The translations under genes and the position numbers were made by a program. Below are positions 44,401-50,253 of a stretch of DNA of 64,000 nucleotides, piece after piece; the stretch's first letter is position 1, and each line of letters opens with the position of its first letter. The stretch comes from an uncultured Lachnospiraceae bacterium (GTDB lineage: Bacteria > Bacillota > Clostridia > Lachnospirales > Lachnospiraceae): assembly GCA_910578335.1 (NCBI GenBank), contig CAJTPU010000001.1, positions 62,001-126,000 on the forward strand. The letters run 5' to 3'. Under the pieces are notes generated by a model. It ran no database searches, was not told the DNA's origin, and saw only the letters and a program-made list of their open reading frames with translations.

Positions 44401-45242
44401 ATATGCACCAGCGAATACCAAAGCTTCTGGAAGAAATTTTTATCTGACATGGCACTCCAGGGAAGAATCTCTTCCTTCTCGTCCGCCTCATCTTCTTCCT
44501 CCTCCGCTTCATAAAACTCGTCATAAAGCGAGGCTCCGCCTGCCGCCTCATCATATATGTCCGCGGCATCTGCTTCATCATACACGGCATCTGCAGACTC
44601 CGCTTCAAAATACGCCGCTTCCTCTGCCTCGTAATATGCCTCTTCTGCCTCCTCGCCGTCATAAGCAGAAGCTTCTGCCTCGTAATAAATTTCTTCCTCT
44701 GCGTCGTCCCTGTCATATGTCTCGTCGTCCGCAGCGTAATATCCTTCTTCCCCAGCGGCTTCCTCGTCATACACTTCGCCGTCCGCAGCATAATATCCTT
44801 CTTCTCCAGCGGCTTCCTCGTCATACGCCTCGTCGTCTGCAGTATAATATGTTTCTTCCTCTACAGCTTCCTCGTCATATGCCTCGTCGTCTGCAGCATA
44901 ATACGCCTCTTCCTCTGCGGCTTCCTCGTCATATGCCTCATCGTCTGCAATATAATATGTTTCTTCCTCTACGACTTCCCCATCATACGCCTCGTCGTCT
45001 GCAGCATAATACACTTCTTCCTCTGCGGCTTCCTCGTCATATACCTCATCTTCTGCAGTATAATACGCTTCTTCCTCTGCGGCTTCCTCGTCATACGCTT
45101 CGTCGTCGCTGTAGTACAACTCGTCGTCCTCGTTCTCCGCAAAGTCTTCATCCGCAAATTCTTCTGTATATTCCAAATCATCCCACTCGAGATTCTTGTC
45201 TGCTTCATACTCTCTCTTCGTGTGATTAAACAATTTCTTCAT
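41496..45242 (-). CDS. Giant membrane GH25 protein with acidic repeats and Big2 domains
   Basis: A 1248-residue protein in five parts: an extremely acidic N-terminal region (1-287) with nine 18-residue repeats (about 46-207); one membrane helix (about 288-308) preceded by basic residues, implying N-in topology; a small beta domain beginning TSIEKDLKIKFVNSKTNRLV, homologous to one in the other GH25 protein; a Pro/Thr linker followed by four Ig-like Big2 domains; two choline-binding-like repeats (GWQTINGKLYYYDASGKYV); and a C-terminal GH25 lysozyme beginning GIDVSKWNGTIDW with PVFLDVEA. It should cut peptidoglycan glycan strands while anchored in the membrane. The start at 45242 is tentative, as the AAAGG site is distant. 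Confidence 0.85.
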   Translation of the reverse strand: MKKLFNHTKREYEADKNLEWDDLEYTEEFADEDFAENEDDELYYSDDEAYDEEAAEEEAYYTAEDEVYDEEAAEEEVYYAADDEAYDGEVVEEETYYIADDEAYDEEAAEEEAYYAADDEAYDEEAVEEETYYTADDEAYDEEAAGEEGYYAADGEVYDEEAAGEEGYYAADDETYDRDDAEEEIYYEAEASAYDGEEAEEAYYEAEEAAYFEAESADAVYDEADAADIYDEAAGGASLYDEFYEAEEEEDEADEKEEILPWSAMSDKNFFQKLWYSLVHMSTMDKVVTTTGILVLVLALATGAVYVSARAIDKEVASFDTVGSQLDNITVIGEHGLTAVADAELARISAANAIEEEEDNKDYEEGEYTKEVSVSLNMTSIEKDLKIKFVNSKTNRLVPNVPFSVTVTTPDGKTEIWSDDDMDGIIYKAGITPGNYSVSMNSLTDEKYADYKLPDTAQKVTVKKEIAYEKVEVVDEIKKESEIDVKKEDTKENETTVESVLQDTVGWVESTQTVVDSVYTAVPKSQVPDPLATAKSMLFMRTAEVGGTGNVSGGNGSTTDPVLPTEPPVDPTEPPGPVDPTTPPTEPPAAPAVTEVKLDSAALALKTGEKGTLTVTVEPADAENKKVSVKSSDEKVATAAADETGKITVTAVGAGTAIITVSSEADSTKTATCTVTVTAVQKPVITLNTASQTAVTALTLEKGKEEKLTAVVTGADADKQAVTFTSSDATVVSVDKDGKLKALKAGTATITVTLDADKEVKAECKVTVTEDTRTLTLSVATLNMVVGGAAQELKATIGNSVQGGVISGTVTAKSDNEAVAVVTVGKTENGAATITVTPKGAGTAKITVGILEADGKTQAAVTQVLTVTVGNGTITLNKTTLSVLAGSTAELTGTVNSTNTNAKITVTSSNDKVATATASGAVADGKTTVKLVVTGVGAGTATITVKHTDGGVATFTVTVGAKDGKLVSADKKQLFVLRDGKYVEATYTDYYNASITTFYIKSQDVVKYTGWQTINGKLYYYDASGKYVTGEQVIQGAKYTFASDGSLVVGNGAFGIDVSKWNGTIDWNAVKNSGVNYVIIRCGYRGSSSGALVVDPKFEANIKGATAAGIKVGVYFFSQAVNNSEAVEEASMVLELIKNYKISYPVFLDVEASGGRADGISVATRTDVIKTFCQTIQNSGYTAGVYANKNWLTTKIDTSKLNQYKIWLAQYASAPTYTGRYDMWQYKSTGKVTGISGDVDLNWSYLGY
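44625..45107 (-). repeat. 54-bp coding tandem repeats, nine units
   Basis: Nine in-frame units of 54 bp (the last 3 bp shorter) encode the consensus DDEAYDEEAAEEEAYYAA, with conserved YD and YY pairs and variable positions 9-14. It is a protein repeat, not a CRISPR array: there are no spacers and frame is kept throughout. Confidence 0.9.
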
Positions 45243-45287
45243 CCGGTCACATACCTTTCTTCTCTTGATTCTTAACAATTCTGTAAC

Positions 45288-45316
45288 ATTATATCATTTC
45301 TGTCATTCCCATTCAA
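45288..45316 (-). promoter_or_regulatory. Promoter of the giant GH25 gene
   Basis: TTGAAT (45311-45316) and TATAAT (45288-45293) are 17 bases apart on the minus strand. Together with the promoter at 45538 it makes the 383-bp divergent control region; the T-rich stretch between them shows no other feature I can name. Confidence 0.6.
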
Positions 45317-45537
45317 GGCACAACGCCCCTTGAAATGCCGCTATTTTCTTATTTTTTTATGAAGTTCCTCCGTTCTCTCTTTTTTCTCAGTATACAAAAC
45401 GAAGCTTCTTTTTCTCAAGCGGTATGTTTTTCCAAAAATATGGAACCGCAATATTTTATCTTTGTACTTCATTTTCCTTACTTTTGTATCTTCTTTGTAT
45501 CATTTCTTTACTTTTTATTAAATATTTTGTGCAGGAC

Positions 45538-45567
45538 TGGACAATCTTTCCACATATATAGTACAAT
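45538..45567 (+). promoter_or_regulatory. Promoter of the SGNH-like gene
   Basis: TGGACA (45538-45543) and TACAAT (45562-45567) are 18 bases apart on the plus strand, about 60 bases before the start codon. Confidence 0.55.
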
Positions 45568-45625
45568 CAAACAAGTTTTAACAGAGACATATCAAGAGCC
45601 GCAAGACGGCGGAACGGAAGGAAAT

Positions 45626-46600
45626 ATGGAAAAAGATAAAAAGAAATTTAAAATAAGTTTTCATTTGGTCTTTGCAGTCATTGCAATCCCGGTTCTTATC
45701 ATTATCATCAGCAAATTCTGGGGCTTCGGGCGGGGCATTACCCAAGAAGAAATCGATGCCATCCCGGTTCCCGACAATCCGGAGATAACAGTCTATGATG
45801 CCTTCTTTCGGGCAGAAAACATACCTGCCGCTCCCAAGGATGACGGCGTTCCCACCATCGTATGCTTCGGAAACGCACCCTTTGCCGACGACAGGGATGC
45901 CGACGACAATCCCTGCATGCTTCTTGCAGCCAAAACAGATGCCGTCGTTTATAACTGCTCCATTTCCGGTTCTTATATGAGTACCTACAACGAAGCCTTT
46001 TCTGCTGATTATGCCATCGACGCCTTTAGCTTTTACCATATTGCCGCTGCCGTCACCGGCAATGGCGGCAATACCCTAAGCACCGCGCTTGATGCCATGG
46101 GAGAGGTTGACGGCGATACCAAGGCAGCCATAGAGCTTTTGCAGACGATTGACTTCAATACCGTTGATTTTATCTATATTATGTACGACGGAAGCGACCA
46201 TTTTGCAAAACGAGCCATTCACAACGAAGCAGACATGTCGGATACCCGCTTTTTTACAGGTTCCATGATATCCGGCATCCAATTGATTCGGCAGGCTTAC
46301 CCATGGATTCAGGTAGTCGTTATGTCGCCTGCCTACGCCTTTGATGTGGCAGAAGACGGCAGTTTTATCAGCAGCGACTCCAAGGAATTTGGTGCCGGAC
46401 GACTGTCCTCCTATTTCTTCTATCAGTATGACGCCTGCGCAGCAGCAGAAATTACCTTTATCGATAATCTCTACGGCGGCATAAGAGAGGACACCGCCAC
46501 AGATTATCTGTCCGACAACTTCCACCTCAATGCGGAAGGCAGAAAATTTATTGCCGCACAGATGGAAAGGGCTCTGAAAAAGCTTACCGATACCGAATAG
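45626..46600 (+). CDS. Membrane-anchored SGNH/GDSL-like hydrolase family protein
   Basis: A 324-residue protein with one N-terminal membrane helix (about 13-32) and an extracellular alpha/beta domain. The C-terminal DNFHLNAEGRKFIA has the Asp-x-x-His pair of SGNH esterases, and TIVCFGNAPF sits where the nucleophile block I (GDS) is expected, but the Ser is not evident there, so the enzyme may be altered or inactive. YIMYDGSDHF and VVVMSPAYAF match other blocks. The ATG at 45626 follows GGAAGG. It is the only plus-strand gene in the polysaccharide locus, divergent from the giant GH25 gene, and could add or remove acetyl groups on the polymer or wall. Confidence 0.65.
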   Translation: MEKDKKKFKISFHLVFAVIAIPVLIIIISKFWGFGRGITQEEIDAIPVPDNPEITVYDAFFRAENIPAAPKDDGVPTIVCFGNAPFADDRDADDNPCMLLAAKTDAVVYNCSISGSYMSTYNEAFSADYAIDAFSFYHIAAAVTGNGGNTLSTALDAMGEVDGDTKAAIELLQTIDFNTVDFIYIMYDGSDHFAKRAIHNEADMSDTRFFTGSMISGIQLIRQAYPWIQVVVMSPAYAFDVAEDGSFISSDSKEFGAGRLSSYFFYQYDACAAAEITFIDNLYGGIREDTATDYLSDNFHLNAEGRKFIAAQMERALKKLTDTE

Positions 46601-46609
46601 CCAAACACG

Positions 46610-46636
46610 AAAAAGCCGGCGCATGCCGGCTTTTTT
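46610..46636. terminator. Terminator after the SGNH-like gene
   Basis: AGCCGGC (46614-46620) and GCCGGCT (46625-46631) form a perfect stem around a 4-base loop, with A and T runs on either side, 10 bases after the stop codon. The convergent minus-strand gene ends at 46665, so it can serve both directions. Confidence 0.85.
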
Positions 46637-46664
46637 ATATGCGGTAATACCGCTTCCTTCCTCT

Positions 46665-47435
46665 TTACTCCTGCGCCCTGTCCGCATAGACAGCATAACC
46701 GCCAAGCACATCAAGCAATTCAAAATCATACTTTTCAAAGCGCTCCGACAGCTTCTTTCCCTCCGCAAAAACCACATAGTCGCAGTCCTGCTCCCGCGCC
46801 AGTTCCGCAATTCTTTTTACATCTAAGGTCTCTTCCCTTAACAGGTCGTACAGTTCGCTCTGAAACCCCCATACTGACCAACTGCTAATCAGTATTTCTC
46901 TTCCATACGGCATATTTATCCATGGCGAGTATTGGCGGATAAACGGCAAAAGCTCCTCCGGAAACGCCGCTTTCACCCACTCTCCCTCCACCTCAATGGC
47001 ATCGCAGATTTTTACTGCTGCCTCCGGCACATGGTATTGATTTTCCGCTTTGGAAAAATAAGGGCTCTCATACACAAGGCTGCCCGACAAAATCACAATG
47101 CCGGCAAGCGCCGCCCCCGTGACAATCCTCTTCTTTCCCGTGCATTGCAGCATAAGCCTGACCGCCGCATACGCGAGAACCGGGACGACAGGCAGAAGCC
47201 ACAGAATCCGGTAATAAATTTCCTCCCCCGTAAACAAACGGACAACCTTTGCAAAAAACGGGCAGAAAAACAAAAAAAGCACCACCGCGGGCATATAAAT
47301 AAAAATAATTCTGATATTTTTATTTTTCTCTGATACAAAAAGCCAAATCAGCGCCACCAGAAACAGTCCCGCTATCATGCCTGTCCCGGCATATCCCTTG
47401 TACTGGGAAATCACCCAGCTCCACATACTTCCCAT
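46665..47435 (-). CDS. C-terminal half of a DUF6077-type membrane protein
   Basis: A 256-residue open frame with about four membrane helices (residues 15-120, including YRILWLLPVVPVLAYAAVRL) and a soluble C-terminal domain (about 130-256) ending DVLGGYAVYADRAQE. It is in the same reading frame as the gene upstream, separated by one TAA and six further sense codons; the two together would have the length expected of a full DUF6077 protein. GGCGGAG lies 6 bases before its ATG, so it could still be translated on its own as the second half of a split protein. Function is unknown; such proteins occur in polysaccharide loci. Confidence 0.55.
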   Translation of the reverse strand: MGSMWSWVISQYKGYAGTGMIAGLFLVALIWLFVSEKNKNIRIIFIYMPAVVLFLFFCPFFAKVVRLFTGEEIYYRILWLLPVVPVLAYAAVRLMLQCTGKKRIVTGAALAGIVILSGSLVYESPYFSKAENQYHVPEAAVKICDAIEVEGEWVKAAFPEELLPFIRQYSPWINMPYGREILISSWSVWGFQSELYDLLREETLDVKRIAELAREQDCDYVVFAEGKKLSERFEKYDFELLDVLGGYAVYADRAQE

Positions 47436-47453
47436 GCAAATCTCCGCCTCTGC

Positions 47454-48512
47454 TTATTTTAATATCATATACATTCCCATATAGACCGCTGCCGGCAGCA
47501 GGCAAACCGCCAGCAAAGGAAGCAGCCGCCACCGCCTGTAAGCGATAAGCGCGCACAGTCCGAAGACGCCCAAAAGCACCGCTGCCAGAAAGCCTCCGAA
47601 AGTACTGCACAGGCAGGAAAACACGGTCAGGCTGAATAAAAGTATCCAAAGTGCCTTCTCTACCTTCTTGTTTTCGGCAAGCCGCTCTCCCACCAGATAT
47701 GCCAGCAGAAAAAACGCCGGAACCATAATATTCCCCAATGCCGCCTTTCCCTGACGCGTTCTCGTCATCAGAAAGGTCTCCGCCGTATACAGGGAATAAT
47801 TCCCCCACAAAATCAAAAGCGCCGTAAAAATCATAAAGACAGGAAGCTGTCCCCGCTTCCCCTTAAACAGTCTGCTGCCAATCAGCCCATAGATACAATA
47901 GGTAAGCGGAATCAGAACCACCGGCAGCACAATATGCGCTATCGTCGCCGCATGAATCCCCGTTACTCTCGCCAGAAAAGCAATGTAGAGGGGAAACGGT
48001 GCCAGCGCATGCCGCATATCCAGGCTGGTAGTCCCGCCGGTATAAGGCAGATAAACATACATCTTATCCGTGCCGTCGGCAATCGTTGCCGTCGTCACAA
48101 AGTAAGCGTCATCCCCGTCGGCAAAGGAAAGATACCCAGCCAGAAACAACTGTATAAGCAGCATAATTCCAAATACCGCCCACAATATGATTTCCCTTTT
48201 TTCCATTCTTGGTTTTACCACCTGTAAAACCGGTACCCTCTTCATACGCCACAGCCGGACAAGTACGCCCGCCATGGCAGACAGGATACCAAGAGCCGCA
48301 AACCACCGCACCAGTGTGGAAAAGCGCGCTCCCTTTATAATCAAAGGTACCGCCAGAATCTGAAAGGCTGCAAACAAAACCAGATAGCCCGCCATCCACA
48401 TAAAGCCTGCATTTTTTTCCTGTCTGTCCACAAACACCGCTATGCCAGCGCCAATTCCCAACGGAACTGCCGCCGTAAACAGCAGTAACACTCCAATTTG
48501 CCAAACCAGCAT
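47454..48512 (-). CDS. DUF6077-type polytopic membrane protein, N-terminal part
   Basis: A 352-residue protein with about ten membrane helices. The loop after the fourth helix reads GYLSFADGDDAYFVTTATIADGT in the sequence, with acidic residues placed as in GT-C glycosyltransferases, which suggests a membrane sugar transferase using a lipid donor; this is inference. It ends at a TAA after VYMGMYMILK, inside what should be a helix pair, and the reading frame continues into the next gene. The ATG directly follows the end of the aminotransferase gene (GGAGG upstream), so the genes are coupled. Confidence 0.65.
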   Translation of the reverse strand: MLVWQIGVLLLFTAAVPLGIGAGIAVFVDRQEKNAGFMWMAGYLVLFAAFQILAVPLIIKGARFSTLVRWFAALGILSAMAGVLVRLWRMKRVPVLQVVKPRMEKREIILWAVFGIMLLIQLFLAGYLSFADGDDAYFVTTATIADGTDKMYVYLPYTGGTTSLDMRHALAPFPLYIAFLARVTGIHAATIAHIVLPVVLIPLTYCIYGLIGSRLFKGKRGQLPVFMIFTALLILWGNYSLYTAETFLMTRTRQGKAALGNIMVPAFFLLAYLVGERLAENKKVEKALWILLFSLTVFSCLCSTFGGFLAAVLLGVFGLCALIAYRRWRLLPLLAVCLLPAAVYMGMYMILK

Positions 48513-48513
48513 C

Positions 48514-49653
48514 TTAATCCTCCATGCCGTAGAACTCCTTTACTTTGCCGCTGATATAAACCGCATCCTCCGGTCTTAGCTTATAGTACATGGGAAGGCG
48601 CAGCAGACGTTCGCTCTCCCTTGTCGTATACCGGTCTTCCCCGTGGAAACGCCCGTGCTCTCGTCCGGCAGGCGCCGTGTGCAGGGGAATGTAATGGGAT
48701 ACCGCCCAGATTTCATTTTCCTTTAAAAAGCTTATCAGAGCCGCTCTCTCTTCTATGTCAGCCGTCTTGATATAAAACATGTGCGCATTGTGAACACAGT
48801 CCTCAGGCACCACCGGCAGCTCAATTCTGCCCTTGTCCGCAAGCGGCGCAAGCGCCTTGTCGTAGCAATTCCATATGGCAAGGCGGGCGTTATTGATTTC
48901 CTCCGCCACCTCAAGCTGCGCATACAGATACGCCGCATTCATATCGCTGGGCAGATAGGACGAGCCAAAATCTCTCCATGTATATTTGTCGACCTCTCCT
49001 CTGGCATACTTGGAACGGTCCGTTCCCTTTTCCCTTATAATCTCCGCCCTTTCCACAAAAGCTTCGTCCCGTATCAGCAGCGCGCCGCCCTCTCCCATGC
49101 TGTAATTTTTGGTCTCGTGGAAAGAAAAACAGCCAAATTCTCCAAAAGTACCCAGCGCCTTTCCCTTATAAGAAGACATAACGCCCTGTGCAGCGTCCTC
49201 CACCACATACAGGTTATGTCTTTTTGCAATATCCATAATCACATCCATCTCGCAGGATACGCCGGCATAATGCACCGGCACAATCGCCCTCGTCTTTTCC
49301 GTTATCGCTGCTTCAATCAGCTTCTCGTCCATATTCATGGTATCCGGACGGATATCCACAAACACCGGCACCGCCCCGCGCAGTACAAACGCGTTCGCCG
49401 TGGACACAAAGGTGTAGGAGGGCATAATCACCTCATCCCCCGGCTGTATGTCCAAAAGCAGCGCCGCAAGCTCCGTGGCATGGGTACAGGAGGTAGTCAG
49501 CAGACATTTTTTCGTCCCTGTTTTTTCCTCTATCCACCTGCTGCACTTTTTCGTAAACTCGCCGTCACCGCAGATTTTTTGGTTTTTCACAGCCTGTCCG
49601 ATGTATTCTGCCTCTTTTCCCGTATAGGGTGGTACATTAAAATTAAATTTCAT
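48514..49653 (-). CDS. wecE: dTDP-4-amino-4,6-dideoxygalactose transaminase (WecE/RffA type)
   Basis: A 379-residue PLP aminotransferase of the DegT/DnrJ/EryC1 family. The segments FNVPPYTGKE, TTSCTHATELAALLL, DEVIMPSYTFVSTANAFVLRG, VVEDAAQG and CFSFHETKNYSMGEGG (PLP Lys in ETKNY) are typical of WecE. It would aminate dTDP-4-keto-6-deoxyglucose, made by RfbB, to dTDP-4-amino-4,6-dideoxygalactose using glutamate. A GNAT acetyltransferase lies 78 bases upstream, as WecD accompanies WecE in enterobacterial antigen synthesis, so N-acetylated Fuc4N is a likely polymer component. Confidence 0.88.
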   Translation of the reverse strand: MKFNFNVPPYTGKEAEYIGQAVKNQKICGDGEFTKKCSRWIEEKTGTKKCLLTTSCTHATELAALLLDIQPGDEVIMPSYTFVSTANAFVLRGAVPVFVDIRPDTMNMDEKLIEAAITEKTRAIVPVHYAGVSCEMDVIMDIAKRHNLYVVEDAAQGVMSSYKGKALGTFGEFGCFSFHETKNYSMGEGGALLIRDEAFVERAEIIREKGTDRSKYARGEVDKYTWRDFGSSYLPSDMNAAYLYAQLEVAEEINNARLAIWNCYDKALAPLADKGRIELPVVPEDCVHNAHMFYIKTADIEERAALISFLKENEIWAVSHYIPLHTAPAGREHGRFHGEDRYTTRESERLLRLPMYYKLRPEDAVYISGKVKEFYGMED

Positions 49654-49731
49654 AAACCCTCTTTTCCGCCTCTACAGGCTTCCTCGTTATCTTCCGCTTT
49701 CACGTGCCTCTCTTTGCCGCTCTCCCACAGC

Positions 49732-50250
49732 CTAAGTGTCAAGCACAGCCATCAATACAATATCCCTAAACTGTCCGTCTATACACACATCATCCTTCAG
49801 ATATGCCTCTCTTACAAATCCCGCCTTTTCATAGCTGGCAATCGCCTGCGCATTATCTGCAAACACCCGCAAAAACAGACGGTGCAGATGCAGCTCTGCA
49901 AAAGCATATTGTTTCATCAAAACCGCCGCCGCCGTCCCGTATCCCTTTCCTCTTGCCTCCGCCTCCCCGATAAAGATGCCGTACTCCCCTTTTTTGTGTA
50001 CGGTATCAATATCACGGATGTAGACGCTTCCCAGCTTCCTGCCGCTCTTTTTTTCACATATTATCATCTGGACGACCCTGCCGGTACGCACCATGGTTTC
50101 CACCCACTTTTCATGAGACTGCCTTGTAAACAGCTCCTGATAAATAAATCTTGTGCGCACCGCCTCGCTGTTGCGCCAGCGGATAATATCCTCCGTATCC
50201 TCGCCGGTCATCGGGCGGAGATAAATATTTTCATCCTCATATCTGTCCAT
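49732..50250 (-). CDS. GNAT-family N-acetyltransferase
   Basis: A 172-residue acetyltransferase of the RimJ/PseH-like GNAT group. IYLRPMTGEDTEDIIRWRN starts the fold, YGIFIGEAEARGKGYGTAAA is the acetyl-CoA pyrophosphate loop (R/QxxGxG/A as RGKGYG) and FADNAQAIASYEKAGF the late helix. Its start overlaps the end region of the upstream fucokinase gene (stop and start 3 bases apart), indicating coupling. Candidate substrates are the amino groups made by the neighbouring WecE-type enzyme or by a PseB/PseC pathway; a ribosomal-protein target is less likely in this context. Confidence 0.8.
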   Translation of the reverse strand: MDRYEDENIYLRPMTGEDTEDIIRWRNSEAVRTRFIYQELFTRQSHEKWVETMVRTGRVVQMIICEKKSGRKLGSVYIRDIDTVHKKGEYGIFIGEAEARGKGYGTAAAVLMKQYAFAELHLHRLFLRVFADNAQAIASYEKAGFVREAYLKDDVCIDGQFRDIVLMAVLDT

Positions 50251-50253
50251 GCT

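Noticed and set aside
44625..45107. Regular 54-bp repeats considered as a CRISPR array
   Set aside because: There are no unique spacers, the frame is preserved, and it lies within a coding gene.
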